Assembly (NCBI GenBank): GCA_029204225.1
Contig: CM055092.1
Span: 28,369,859-28,433,858 of the forward strand
Source: Diphasiastrum complanatum
Lineage: Eukaryota; Streptophyta; Lycopodiopsida; Lycopodiales; Lycopodiaceae
Reading direction: 5' to 3'
Length of the DNA: 64,000 nt
Numbering within the stretch: position 1 is the stretch's first letter; every line of letters starts with the position of its first letter. Positions 43,571-54,879 of this stretch are shown here, piece after piece. The notes under the pieces were generated by a model, which saw only the letters and a list, made by a program, of their open reading frames with translations, was not told where the DNA came from and ran no database searches. The position numbers and the translations under genes are program-made.

Positions 43571-45150
43571 ATTGAGATCAAGCTTGTTGAACTGGTGGAA
43601 CAGACTGCCAAAACTTGCATAATCGGCTGCCATTCATCGGAGTATCAAATCGTTTATTATCCAAGCGCTCAAGAATTACTACGACATAGTTCAGGATTTC
43701 CTTCACTTTATATGGGCCTTCATCGATAAACTTCAACTTTCCCTTAATCAGCTAAGTTTTGTGCGAGATCTCCTTCTTTCAGAATCTTTTTGTGCAATCG
43801 ACGATCATGCCATGCTTTGCGGTGGGCTTTCTCTACTGCTAACGCATGAACTGCCATCAATCAGGTTTCACATAATTTGTGCAATGCTTCATGACGTAGT
43901 TGTAAAGACTTATCATCATTTAATTGTTTCGTTGTCGCTATGCATAAAGATGGGATTAAAAATTCAATCGGCATGACAACATCTTGACAATAAACCAGTT
44001 GAAAATGTGTTTGATTTGTACTATTGTTGTAAGCAGTTTTGAATGCCCATAACACTGCATGCAGTTTATGTTCCCAATCAGACCGACTCGTTTCAACTGT
44101 CTTTGTCATAATGGTGCAGAGAATTTTATTGAAAGATTCAGCATGGCCATTCCCTTGGGATAGTAAGGAGTACCAAACCTGTGTATAACAAAAAAATCTT
44201 CCAGTAAACACTTTATTGTTTGATTAACAAAGTGTGTACCCCGATCACTGACAATCTTGATCGGACATCCAAATCTGATTATAATATTTTCATATAGAAA
44301 CTTGGCCGTAGATTTCGCATCAACAACTTTGACAGCTTTGGCTTCAACCCACTTGGTCATATAGTTAGTTGCTACGATAATATATCGGGCCTGAGATCCT
44401 ACCGCGGCAGGATGAATAGGACCAACATAATCGAGTCTCCATTTTTCAAAAGGTGCTTGCGATAAAACCGGATGCAAGGGTTCATAATTTTGTCGAGTAG
44501 GTCGTCGCGCTCGTTGGCAAATATCACATGTCTGAATAAAATTTTCTGTGTCCTTATGAAGCATAGGCTACCAACAACTTGATTGCAAAAGTTTGCAAAC
44601 AATAATATCTGTAGAGAAGTGTCCTCCGCCCATGCCATCATGTGAAAACATGATTAAATCTGGTACTTCATGCGGTAAAACACATCTACATAGAATATTG
44701 TCTGATCCACGACGATACAATTGTCCTGCAATCAATTGATAAGGTTGAGTCTTATGAATCAATTGTCTCTTCTATACTTTTGTCAAGGAGTCATTCGGTT
44801 GTCCTAGCATCAAGTACTCAGCAATATTCGCTGTCCACTCAGGAACTGCTTTGACATAGAACAATGCAGCATCTGGTAATTCATCATCCACTTCAGTGTT
44901 AACTGGTGCGGATTCGATTCACGAAATGTGATCGTCTAGATAATGTTGCTTCCCCTTTTGAACCACAATTTGAAAGCCAAATTCAGTCAATAACAATAAC
45001 CATCTTGCAATACGTCCAGTATTGCACGTCTTCTTTACCAAGTAAAGTAACGGTTGGTGATCCGTATAAAATGCAAAGTGCGTTTTCATGAGGTAGTGAC
45101 GAAATTTCCAAACAGAAAAAATCATGGCTAACACTTCACGTTCTGTTGTT
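43571..45150 (-). pseudogene. Gypsy RNase H and integrase
   Basis: RNase H end: THFAFYTDHQPLLYLVKK (45090-45030). Zinc-binding region: HDGMGGGHF and CDICQRARRP. Integrase core: RLDYVGPIHP (first Asp), KIVSDRGTHFVNQTIKCLLE (second Asp), FFVIHRFGTPYYPKG. After a frameshift near 44155, GNGHAESFNKIL carries the catalytic Glu and DWEHKLHAVLWAFKTAYN follows. The triad is intact in DNA despite the frameshift. The C-terminal tail runs to about 43571 in broken frames. Confidence 0.88.
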
Positions 45151-45164
45151 GAAGGTCATTATCT

Positions 45165-45513
45165 GAGAAATTGTCAGAAAAGTTGATCAGAGAGTTTTTT
45201 TTCAAAATAGCACTGTTGAAACTTCGCCGAGCCAACCTTCGCCTAGGGAACCTTCGCCAGTCCTAGTTTTAGGTTCTGATTCCCAGATCAAGTCTCTGTC
45301 AAAATTGGGATCAAATCTGATATATCCTGATTTGGATTCTGAGAAATTTTCCATTTTTGGAAGTATCGATTGATTGAATTTCGAAATATTTTTTCCAATA
45401 TAGAATTAGATTCTTGAAAAGTGAAATCGATCTAGCAGATTTGATCTGAGATAGTTTTTGACTGAAAAAATCTAGATCCAATCTCATTGTCTGCTTGATT
45501 TGAATTTGCGACG
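45165..45513 (+). mobile_element. Leader of the tRNA-Asp gypsy family, copy 3 (3' part)
   Basis: ATTGTCAGAAAAGTTGATCA starts a match to 38725-39074 that runs to the gag start codon. CTTCGCCGAG, CTTCGCCTAG and CTTCGCCAGT motifs occur within 45 bp (45222-45262). It abuts opposed pol sequence on its left. Confidence 0.8.
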
Positions 45514-46018
45514 ATGGCTGCCCCTGGAGGTGCTCTCAAGAAGTCAATCCTATTATTGTTAGAAGAGTGCCCCGCTTGGATCTACCCAAATACAATGCAT
45601 TAACAGATCCAGTTAGATTTTTATAGATCTATGCTGAGTCTTGTAAAGTCTATGACAAAATTTTCCCTCAAGATAAACTTAAGTTGTTTCCTATGGCCTT
45701 AATAGGCGCAGCACAAGATTGGTACTATAATCCATGAAACTAAGCGTATAGATTGGGAGGTTGTTAAAAGAGCCCTTATTACACGATTCAAAGTATGGAA
45801 GTTTATGGAAGACCCTTTCCTACTTTTAAGTAAAATTAAAATGGGAAAGCGAGAAATGGTTCGAGATTACATTGAACGGGTGAAACGCCTCAGATCTGAG
45901 TGCAAACCCGAGTTGATTAACAAAAATGCCATGATTATGTGGTTACTGTCATGTCTACCTAAACGGATCAGACGTGAGCTGAAATGCCATAATGAGTATG
46001 CACTCTTGCAAAATGCTA
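45514..46018 (+). pseudogene. Gypsy Gag, copy 2, truncated and fused
   Basis: MAAPGGA opens the frame, but an early deletion shifts it. Later pieces ITRFKVWKFMEDPFLLLSKI, MVRDYIERVKRLRSECKPEL and LPKRIRRELKCHNEYALLQN match 39380-39570. The match stops at AATGCT (46018). Confidence 0.85.
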
Positions 46019-46344
46019 ACCAACTGGATGCACACATCAAAGTGCTAAGATCTGATAGAGGGGGCGAATACAAATCTGATGATTTTGAGGACTTTTGCAA
46101 AGAACATGGCATCAAAAGACAATTGACACAGTCACACATGCCGCATAGTAATGGTGTAGCTGAAAGGAAAAACCGGACTATTATGGAGAGTGCACGCTCC
46201 ATGATGAAGCAAATGGGCTTTGACCGATTCACTTTGGTTAGAAGCATGCAGTTCGGCAACGTTCTTGCAAAACAGGAGCCCTACAGTTGCAGTTTCAAAT
46301 GTGACTCCCGAAGAAGTATTTATAGGAATAAAATAAAAGATTGA
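45805..46344 (+). CDS. Chimeric ORF: gypsy Gag segment joined in frame to copia integrase
   Basis: One uninterrupted frame of 179 residues. Residues 1-71 are Ty3/gypsy Gag (MVRDYIERVKRLRSEC; LPKRIRRELKCHNEYALLQN). From about residue 76 it is Ty1/copia integrase (HIKVLRSDRGGEYKSDDFED; PHSNGVAERKNRTIMESA), holding the second Asp and the Glu of the triad. The tail after residue 150 is frameshifted. The join lies near 46018-46030 and needs no frameshift. The first integrase Asp is missing, so no activity is expected. It likely arose by template switching or end joining between elements. Confidence 0.7.
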   Translation: MEDPFLLLSKIKMGKREMVRDYIERVKRLRSECKPELINKNAMIMWLLSCLPKRIRRELKCHNEYALLQNANQLDAHIKVLRSDRGGEYKSDDFEDFCKEHGIKRQLTQSHMPHSNGVAERKNRTIMESARSMMKQMGFDRFTLVRSMQFGNVLAKQEPYSCSFKCDSRRSIYRNKIKD

Positions 46345-46959
46345 CAAGTTTCGTGTCATTGGATGTAAGGCCTATGTACATGTGCCAAAGGAGGAGCGAA
46401 AGAAACTTGATGCCAAAGCAATCAAGTGTATCTTCGCCGGTTATGATGAGAGGACGAAGGCATACAGGTGTTTTGATCCTGTAATGAACAAGATTCACAT
46501 TAGCAAAGATGTGATCTTTGATGAAACGCATAGGTATGAAGATGAAGACCATGAAAGTGGTAAAAGCATCAAAAGACTTCCCACAATTTTGGAGGAAGAA
46601 GATGAAGAAGATGCTCCACAAGATGATGCACGTGAAGACGAGAGTCGAGAGGGCGAGTATGAAAGGACACCACCTATTCAAGAGCCTAGGGGGGAGGTAC
46701 TTGCCAATAGGAGCAATAAAGGAGAAACCGGTTGGAAGTAAAAGACATTACTTAGACACTCCTTGGGATACATACTCTCCACGTAGTGTATCACCTGAAT
46801 CTAAGATACCAAAATGGTATGAAAAGATCATGAAGGATGCAAAGCTAAATCAACCAGGATCTAGTACACAAGGAGAAGTGAGAAGATCAACATGGGAAAG
46901 GAAGTCTCCCGATCGTTATCATGTGAACTATGCCCTAATGAGTGACATTTTGAAGTGTC

Positions 46960-47648
46960 GAGAACCATCAACCTTTGATGAGGCAAAAGATCACGATGAA
47001 TGGCAAAGGGCATTGGAAGAGGAAATAGAATCTATCCACAGACATGATACATGGGAGTTGGTTGATCTACCACTTGGAAAGAAACCCATTGACAACAAAT
47101 GGGTGTTTTGAACAAAGTTTCATGCGAATGGCACGATAGCAAAGCATAAAGCACGCCTATTAGTGAAGGGTTATGAGCAAAGCAAAGGAATTGACTATAA
47201 AGAGACATTTGCTCCAGTGGCTAAGTGGACTATGCTACGTCTTATCGTTGCCTTAGCATCTCATTTTGGGTGGAAAATCCATCAAATGGATGTGAAGTCC
47301 GCATTTTTGAATGGTGACTTAGAGGAAGAAGTTTACATGGTCCAACCGCAGGGCTTCATGGCAAAAGGGCAAGAACAGAAGGTATGTAGACTACACAAAG
47401 CACTTTATGGCCTTAAGCAAGCACCACACGCATGGTATGGACGCATTGACAAGTACTTTCTTTCTCATGGGTTTGTAAGAAAAAATTCAAATCCAAACCT
47501 TTATGTTCTTATAAATGATGACAGCATTGCCTTGATTGTACTTTATGTTGATAATATCATTATCACGGGCAATGATGAGAAACTGGTAGTGATATTAGGT
47601 TATGTCAAAACAAGTATGTGGGCGAGATATTGGAGAGATTTCACATGA
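46960..47648 (+). pseudogene. Copia reverse transcriptase with YVDN active site
   Basis: EPSTFDEAKDHDEWQRALEE, TWELVDLPLGKKPIDNKWVF, a stop at 47109, then HKARLLVKGYEQSKGIDYKE, MDVKSAFLNGDLEEEVYM and LHKALYGLKQAPHAWYGRID. The catalytic block reads VLYVDNIIITGN, so the second Asp of YVDD is Asn, which should abolish polymerase activity. The frame is then broken by a deletion that joins RT to RNase H. Confidence 0.9.
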
Positions 47649-48052
47649 CAGAGTGCAAACCTTCCATCACCCCATGCAAAGCTGGTAAGAAATTATCTCG
47701 TATTGATGATAGTGCACATGTTGATGCTACTCAAGTGTTGAGTTCTGCTACCCAGGAAGCTGTTTGGCTATGTAAGTTGTTATGTGAGATTGGCATGAAG
47801 CAAGTAAATCCTACTGTCATTTCCAGTGACAGTCAAAGTGGAATACAATTGGCTAAGAATCCTATCTTTCACGCAAGGACAAAACATATTGAGGTGAAAT
47901 ATCACTTTGTGCGTGAGAAGTTACAATCTGAAGATATAAGTACTGTACATTGTTCTACGTTATTACAAGTTGCTGATATATTTACGAAAGCTTTAAGTAA
48001 AGAAAAGTTTGAGACTTTTAGAGCCAAACTTGGCTTAGATTTGGTTATGTAA
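47618..48052 (+). pseudogene. Copia RNase H with internal deletion
   Basis: MTECKPSITPCKAGKKLS (end of the RT connection region) runs into SSATQEAVWLCKLLCEIGMK, then SSDSQSGIQLAKNPIFHART and KHIEVKYHFVREKLQ, VADIFTKALSKEKFE. The segment normally between them, with the first RNase H acidic residues, is deleted. Confidence 0.88.
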
Positions 48053-48400
48053 AAGGCCTTTACTTGTAATACTATCATGGAGGTATGTTCCATGAATAGA
48101 GTAAACTCTAAAATTAAAAGAGACGTTGATCATTGAAGGAGAGAGTTAAAATAGCAATGATCGTCTTATACAATGCTTTCTTATTTCGACGGCACCACAT
48201 GTGCTTAGTTCTAGAGTTATCGGGCCATCTTTCTTCTACGAGCCATTTGAGTGCTTTTAAGCAACTAATCTTTGTACTTACTTATTAGTTGAAGATACAG
48301 TTTGTTGAGAGCAATTTTGTTGTCTTGTCTTGTTGCACTTGACGTTGTGCTGTGGTGATTGATCCGGTCCGGTGTTTAAACTGTGTTTTCTTAACTAGAT
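48053..48400 (+). other. Probable 3' non-coding/LTR sequence of the copia element
   Basis: No ORF. Purine-rich stretches near 48098-48145 could be a polypurine tract, but I could not define LTR ends. Confidence 0.35.
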
Positions 48401-48990
48401 GGTCAAAACTGACCATTCTATTTAGTCATGGGTTGGGGAATGTGTACCTAAGACTGACGCACGTCCCATACCAGTGATGATGCACAGTAACTGCCCATCT
48501 ATAGGCTCACTATTGACCCACCACCCCCATGCACTGGAGCTATTGACATCCTCATGCCTAGTCAAGCCTCCTGCGATAACTGGCATCCCATACCTCTAGC
48601 CATTGCCCTTGGCTCTCCCTAGCACACATCTCCTGGCCTGGAGATACATCCTGACTACCGCATGTGCTTTTCGTCCACCAACTCCTGGGTAGACTGAATG
48701 AATGGCAAATGGGAAGCCCCGCCACTATATAGGCATAGTGGGTCCCATCAAGCATGGTCCTGCCGGCGACATGTGACCACCTAGGATGGTAATGTGTGGC
48801 ACCAAAATATGTTGATAACACCAGTCCTACATCATGCCCTTTGCGAGGCCGTTATTGAAGAGCACACTATTACGGTACATAATACATAGTTGATGACATC
48901 AAATATCCATGATCCTGTCTGGTTCATGGAGTACAAAGGCAGTCAAATCCTCCAATAACACTAGATCATCTATTGGAATTAGGTTATCCT
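48400..48990 (-). mobile_element. Probable LTR and 3' flank of the minus-strand gypsy element
   Basis: More GC-balanced than its surroundings and lies directly 3' of the gypsy integrase. In minus orientation a start TGTTATCAACATATTTTGG (near 48812) and CCTATATAGTG (near 48727), a TATA-like motif, fit an LTR. Borders are not proven. Confidence 0.4.
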
Positions 48991-50235
48991 TTCCACCAAG
49001 TCATTCCTTTAAATGACTAACGTGGAATACATAATGAATCTTAGTTCCAACAGGAAGTTCTAGTTGATACACAGTTCTACCAATCTTGTTAACAATCTTG
49101 AAAGGACCATTATAATGTGGAGATAACTTCGGGCATTTTTCCGTTCGAAGTGTCTTGAATCCTTCTGGATTCTCAAATAAACCCAATCATCAATCTCAAA
49201 TTCTCGAGGAGAGCAGTTTCGGTTAGCAAAGAATTGGGCTCTCGATCTTGAGCCGATCTAATACTTACCCTAGCCACCTGCAACATTTCCTGCATATCTT
49301 GCATGAAATCGACTACAATTTGCACCTTGAGAACTTTGAGTCCAACGGAGATAGGGAAACAAGGCCAAAAGTCATACAAGAGCATGAAAGGACTAAATCA
49401 GGTGGCAGAATGTCTCATACTATTGTATGTGAACTCAACCATTGGGAGGTACTTTTTCCAATCTGATTGTCACTTGGAAGCATATGCACGAAGCATATCT
49501 TCCATTGACTGGCTGACACGTTCAGTATGACCATCGATTTCTGGGTGATCCGTAGACGAAAGACTTAAGGTAGCTTCATGTCTCTCAAAGATTGCCTGCC
49601 AGAACTTGCCAGTGAACTTGGAATCAGGGTTACTAACAATATCATTCGGCAAACCATACAACCTGAACAACTTTTCAATGAAGAGTTGGGCAAGTTCCAA
49701 AGCTTTGACAATAGTTTTTGTTGGAATAAATTGCACCATTTTGGTAAGCCTTTCGACTAATATCCAAATGGCATCATGACCCTTTCTAGACTTGGGAAGT
49801 CCGACCACAAAATCCATGGAAATACTTTCCCAACTTTTGCTGGGAATCTCCAAGAAATGTAACAGACCAACTACTTTGAGTCTTTTTGCTTTGATAACTT
49901 GTCATTGATCACAGTTTTTAATATATGCCTCAATATGACCTTTCATTTTTGGTCAATAAGACTCTCTTTTAACAAGGTCAAGTGTCCTTTGTATATTAGG
50001 GTGTCCTGCACTGGGGCTATCATGGCACTCATATAGGATTTTTGCCCTTATGTCCGTGATATCTAGCACACAAACTTTTCCTCCATGGAAAAGTAAACCT
50101 AATGGAATAATCATCAAGTATCTTTGCATCACAAGACTTCTTGGATTCCTGCTTTCCAAGATTATTTCTCACACTAGAGCTTCCTGCCAAGCAGGCTTGC
50201 CAAACACGACCGAAAAACTCATCAGTCCATGACAA
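48991..50235 (-). pseudogene. Gypsy (chromovirus-like) integrase
   Basis: Zinc-binding region: ILYECHDSPSAGHPNIQRTL (about 50045-49985). Core: WESISMDFVVGLPKSRKGHD (first Asp), VSNPDSKFTGKFWQAIFERH, where the SDRD motif is SNPD and the second catalytic Asp is lost. Then HPEIDGHTERVSQSMEDML with the Glu. C-terminus: FMQDMQEMLQVARVSIRSAQ, PKLSPHYNGPFKIVNKIGRT and VYQLELPVGTKIHYVFHVSH. Frameshifts separate the parts. Confidence 0.9.
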
Positions 50236-50905
50236 AGGTCTTGTAGAGAAAGATATAACTCGGACTGGAACTCAGAAAAGCATATTGATTAACCTCTCTA
50301 ATCCGGCTCAAAGCATCAGTGACACAATTCAACGTACCACAATGGTACTTAATGTCGAATTCGAACTCTTGAATGAGTTCCGACCAATGGGCCTTACGAC
50401 CCCTAAGGTATGTGGCATCACAGATAAATTTAAGGGACTCATGATTTGTCATAATCACGAATTTAGACCCGTAAGAATAATGTCTCCAGATATTTAAAGC
50501 ATGGATGACAACGAAAAGTTCCTTCTCATAAGTACAATACCAACTTTGAGCTGGGTCCCAACTTCTTGCTTTCGAAAGCCACTGGTCCACCATCCTAGTT
50601 AAGGACTACTCCCATCACATAGTCACTAGCATTTGTTTCCACTAAAAAGGTTTGCTAGGGTCCACTATGTGTAAAATAGGGGCAATGGACACTAACATCT
50701 TCAAAGCCTCAAAGCTTTGATTAAGTTCATTGGTCCAAATAACAGGTGGATTGACTTTCGAACTCCTTCCGACTTTCTTCTTATTACTGTTGTTAGTTTT
50801 TCTTTTGGCTTTCTTCACTCCCTTAAGAAGATTCGTTAGAGGCAATGCAATTAAGTCATAGTATTTAATGAATTTATGAAAAAAAACCTGTGAAGCCCAA
50901 AACAA
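50222..50905 (-). pseudogene. Gypsy RNase H
   Basis: FHKFIKYYDLIALPLTNLLK, WTNELNQSFEALKMLVSIAP, a break near 50620, then YCTYEKELFVVIHALNIWRH, KFVIMTNHESLKFICDATYL and GTLNCVTDALSRI. This is the full plant gypsy RNase H order; the TDH motif is TNH and VADALSR is VTDALSR. Confidence 0.88.
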
Positions 50906-50926
50906 ATTTAACTTTGCTTATGGTTT

Positions 50927-51478
50927 TCATAATAGACCAATCACGAACTTTTTGGACCTTATTGTAATCGATCTCAAGACCTCGATCGGAAACGATATGT
51001 GCCAAGTATTTGAGTCTTGTTTGAAAGATCTCACACTTAGACTCTTTAAAATATAGCTTTGCCTACCTAGAATGTCTAAGACCATGTGCAAATGCGCTTT
51101 ATGCTCCTCAAGAGTCTTACTATAAATTAGAATGTCATCCAAAAATACAACCAAAAACTTTCCTAGATATGGATAAAGAATATTGTTTATCATTTGTTGG
51201 AAGGTTGTCGGGGCATTAGTTAGACCAAAGGTTAAAATCAAAAATTCGTAATGGCCATACCTAGAACAAAAACTAGTTTTGGAAACATCCTCCTCATGGA
51301 TTCTAATTTGATGGTACCCCAACCTAAGGTCCAATCTAGTGAAATACTTAGCACCATTCAATCGGTCCATTAAGTCGTCCATCCGAGATAAGGGATAACG
51401 GTTATTAATAGTCATTTTATTAAGCTTTTTATAATCGACACAAAGACGAATACCACCATCTTTCTTGACGGTTAACAC
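50927..51478 (-). pseudogene. Gypsy reverse transcriptase
   Basis: VKKDGGIRLCVDYKKLNKMT, YPLSRMDDLMDRLNGAKYFT, RLDLRLGYHQIRI, then FLILTFGLTNAPTTFQQMIN and FLVVFLDDILIYSKTLEEH. The FLDD site is intact. A frameshift near 51062 scrambles the end. The preceding LVPxxKKDG start lies just upstream in another frame. Confidence 0.92.
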
Positions 51479-51633
51479 AATAGGAGCACCGCAAGGGAAC
51501 TTACTAGGTCAAATATGACCCTTAAATAACAACTCCTCAAGTTACCTAGCAACTTCATCTTCTTCTTTCAGGCCCATCCTATAAGAAAATAACGATACAG
51601 GAGAGCTGTCGAGAAGGAGATCTATATGATGGT

Positions 51634-52150
51634 CTACTCCCCGAGAGGGGGGAAGACTCTCGGACAACTGTTTAGAGAATATATCACTATATTCCTCTCT
51701 AAGTCTTTAAAGATTTTGCCCTCAGGCATTGTTTCTAAATTAGCATTATAAAAAGACAATGCTTTAGGGAAAGACGATACATCAACATTGAAATTGTGAC
51801 TAACAAAAGCATCCATGTACAATTCATCTTTTAAATAACATAAATACGAGTGATACTCAGAATCTAATAACCATTAATTAGCATCATGAGCAGTTACAAA
51901 AGGTAGATCTGGCTCATCGCCTTTAAAATAAACCATAGAGCCATTATGCAAGAAAGATAAAATATGAGTTACATAATAATTTTTTAACGACTCGTTCCTA
52001 ATATAAAATCATTCAAGGTTCATAATATGGAAAGACAAACTATCTACATAGTTTTGAATCTTCAACGACACGTGGGGGACAAACTGGTCCTAGACTTGCT
52101 ACTCCCCACCCGTTGCCATCCTAACCAATGGTCTCTTTTCTCGAGATAAC
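51634..52150 (-). pseudogene. Gypsy protease-RT linker
   Basis: Broken frames give GSMVYFKGDEPDLPFVTAHD and MDAFVSHNFNVDVSSFPKAL, then NANLETMPEGKIFKDLERNI, all typical of the region between the gypsy protease and RT. The protease DSG site itself is not seen. Confidence 0.6.
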
Positions 52151-52620
52151 TATTAGCTCATCAGAAGATTCAGTTGGTTTTGCCTCTAATGCACCTTCTG
52201 TCTTCTCTATTGGCTTTTCAGCAACTTCTGGGGGAAGCTCAATTGCAACAACTTCCTTCTTTCACAGGTGCTGACTTGACTTTAACAAAATCAAAGGCTT
52301 TTCTCTTCCTGCTCACGATTTGATTCTTTCCATGCTAGCCACTCGGCCACTCGCTTGACCCACTCGTCTGTTGTCTGGCTGGATGCTTCTTCTCTACTCT
52401 CTGCCTATAGATTGCCTATAGATCATGTGCTCTGGTCCTACCTGTCCCGATTTTGATCACATAATAGTTAGTCTGTCTATCCTGATTTTGATCGCACAAT
52501 AGTTAACAATAAAGATGGTTGATGATCTATATGCTCTCACACTTCCTTACGGAGCATGATCTCTATGCTCTCGCACTTCCTTAAGAAGTAGACATAGGCC
52601 ATCTCCATCCCTACTGCACT
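52151..52620. other. Stretch without recognisable gene
   Basis: Short direct repeats (CTGTCCCGATTTTGATCACA and CTATCCTGATTTTGATCGCA, 52444-52500) but no domain. Confidence 0.4.
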
Positions 52621-52728
52621 TTCCTCATTGTTGAGACACAAGCTTTGTTGAAGAGAACATAGGAGGGAAACACTTTCCTCATTGTTGAGATGCAAGCTTT
52701 GTTGAAGAGAATATAAGAGGGGAACAGA
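52621..52728 (-). repeat. 54 bp tandem repeat, two units
   Basis: TTCCTCATTGTTGAGA starts at 52621 and 52675. The unit length is a multiple of three, so on the minus strand it repeats an 18-residue stretch (SLLCSLQQS, LNNEE). Confidence 0.8.
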
Positions 52729-52869
52729 GGAAATATACGAAGAGGGAAAAGAGGGCCAACATTCAAATTCAGTTGAATGCCCATTAGATGCATGCATGGG
52801 AAGGAGTGCCATGGATCCTGTTTCCCATACATCCATCCCCCTCCCCATCATTTTTACTTAAGAAAAAAT

Positions 52870-52920
52870 GTATGCATGGGTGAGGGAGGAGGATGCATGG
52901 GGTCCCTCACCCATGCATAC
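52870..52920. repeat. Perfect 18 bp inverted repeat
   Basis: GTATGCATGGGTGAGGGA (52870-52887) and its exact complement (52903-52920) flank a 15-base loop. A degraded version is at about 55612-55660. Confidence 0.9.
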
Positions 52921-52951
52921 AAAAGTGTACATAAGTTTAAACATATATATA

Positions 52952-53060
52952 CTAGTAAAGAGTGCCCATCGTTAATGGGCAATGGACGGCCGATGGTCAT
53001 TGACGGGTGGCCGATTGTCGCTGATGGTCGTTGACAGGTGGCCGATGTATGTGTGTGTAT
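52952..53060 (-). mobile_element. Candidate Helitron 3' terminus, copy A
   Basis: In minus orientation a hairpin (52980-52964; stem GCCCAT/ATGGGC, loop of five) is followed by 8 bases, then CTAG and T (52955-52951). Helitrons end in a hairpin shortly before CTRR and insert next to T. Upstream are repeated CGGCCACC-like units. The sequence beyond the CTAG is shared with copy B, which weakens the border. Confidence 0.4.
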
Positions 53061-53240
53061 GTATGTGAGTGCATGTGTTATCTGTGTATGTGGATTTGTG
53101 TGTATGATTTGTGCTTGATGGTGTGTGTGATTTATGTGGTCAATGGTGTGTGTGTGTGTGTGTGTGTGTGTATGAAATGTGCGCGTGTGTATGCATGTGT
53201 GATTTATGTGGCCGATGGTGTGTGCATGTGTGTATGAGTG
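53040..53240. repeat. TG-rich microsatellite
   Basis: Interrupted TG repeats, the purest at 53140-53172. They open long artefactual Cys/Val and His/Thr frames. Confidence 0.9.
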
Positions 53241-53261
53241 TGCATGTGCATTTCTCTGTGT

Positions 53262-53452
53262 ATACTGAACTGCTTGGAGCCCGATTTGTTGATGCGGGCT
53301 CGTCTCGACGTGCAGCACTGGATGGAACAGACGACATGTATGACGGAGCCCGTTGCAATACTGGACCACTTCTTGAAAATGCTATTAGCACACCAAGCAG
53401 GTTGTTGCAAGTATGGATAAAGTTAGATACCAGTGATGAAAAAAGAGATTGA
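53262..53452 (+). other. Exon-like open stretch of unknown origin
   Basis: A plus frame holds ARFVDAGSSRRAALDGTDDM and NTGPLLENAISTPSRLLQVW, then IKLDTSDEKRD and a stop. Composition is like a normal protein and unlike the flanking microsatellite. I do not recognise it. It could be a captured gene fragment in a Helitron-like element. Confidence 0.3.
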
Positions 53453-54520
53453 AGTCTCTCGGAGACACTAATCTCAATGATTCAAGATGCTCAATTCTTG
53501 GTGAGCCCTAAAAAAGTATGCAATTGAAAAATGAACACCATTCATTCAACCTTTCATCATATGAATGCATTTTATAGCTCTCAAAGATGACAATACTTGA
53601 GGTGATGTAATTGTTCAACCAAGGTTACCAAAGGCAAAAAACTTGTCTTTCAAATGAGAAACGGGGTTGGATCAAAACCAAAAGATCGCATGTGTTAGGA
53701 TTTCAGAGGTAGATTGTCACATCCATTCCTGGCAAGGTACTACAGGAGCAAGAGGAAAGGATGGGACATATTGATCAAGCAAATTTGTACATCAAGAGAA
53801 TAAAAAACGACAGAGTTGGGAAGAAAGAAAAAGAAAGAATCCTAGAGGTAAGAACAAAGGAAAACTTCGTGTCAAATTTCCATTTCAATTTAAATACATA
53901 AAAAAATGTCTAGTTTTAGATATTCAACTTCTGCTATTTCCCGCAGTCATTGCAAGGATGGGATTAGCAAATATGTTCTTCAATAGAGCATGGATGCTAG
54001 ACGGAGAAAAGAACTTTGGGTAAAACTTTCTGTTCATGATCTATGGGTAAAATTTTGGTAATTCAAAATAAATATGAAAGCCATATAATAGATCTTAGTG
54101 CGGTTCTGCTCATCGATGATGTTGTTTTTAGGTGGATTGACAGGAGAAGAGGAGAACATATGGGGTGGGCGGAGTACGGGTGTGCTCCCTAATGGTTAAA
54201 AGCAAGTTGTTTAGGCAAGAGGCTGATGGTTTAAGTGCTCGGGGGAGATGGGTGGGTGGGTTTTGAAAAAAGGGCGAGGGAGTGTTAAAAAAAGATATGC
54301 TCATGTCCTTAAAAGCCTTTGTTTTTTTTTTTTTGGGGGGCTGGGGAGAATTTCTTTCTTGATGGGGACTTTTTTTTGTCTCCTTTTAAAAAAAGAAAAC
54401 TTAATTTATGGGGAGCCAAAAAGCCCCTTCACTTTTTTTGTTTTATGGAGAATGGGGGTTCACATTTTTAAGTGGATTTCCATTCTTTTTTTTTTATGGG
54501 AGGTTTACATTTAAGAAAAA

Positions 54521-54574
<54 letters not shown>

Positions 54575-54725
54575 ATGGGAGGGGAGTAAATATTGATATA
54601 TTTACTTTTAATGGAATGGAGACACTCCCTTGTTTATATATCTACACACACACACACTAACCTTCTTCATTTGTTTTAGGGGTATGGAGGGACCTCCCTC
54701 CCTCTATGGGTGGTTGGTCGGCTTG

Positions 54726-54727
<2 letters not shown>
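53453..54727. other. Stretch without recognisable gene
   Basis: Homopolymer runs (T at 54321-54333, 54369-54376) and a TG/GCGT microsatellite at 54523-54574. No domain found. Confidence 0.4.

Positions 54728-54787
<60 letters not shown>
54728..54787. repeat. AG microsatellite
   Basis: About 29 uninterrupted GA units. Confidence 0.95.
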
Positions 54788-54790
<3 letters not shown>

Positions 54791-54879
54791 GGCCTGTGGG
54801 AAAGAGAGGAGAAAAAGGACTCTAGACTTTATACTTCATACTATATATCTCATCCACAAAAGGTTTTTTATATGGAGAT

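Larger units (their letters stand above)
46019..48052 (+). mobile_element. Copia pol (integrase end, RT, RNase H), 5' truncated
   Basis: After the chimeric integrase, VPKEERKKLDAKAIKCIFAG and KIHISKDVIFDE (46382-46530) are the integrase C-terminus. The acidic linker is frameshifted near 46700. RT and RNase H follow. No protease or copia gag is present. Confidence 0.88.

Noticed and set aside
54710-54790. Arg/Glu-repeat frames
   Set aside because: Translation of an AG microsatellite; likewise at 61905-62225.
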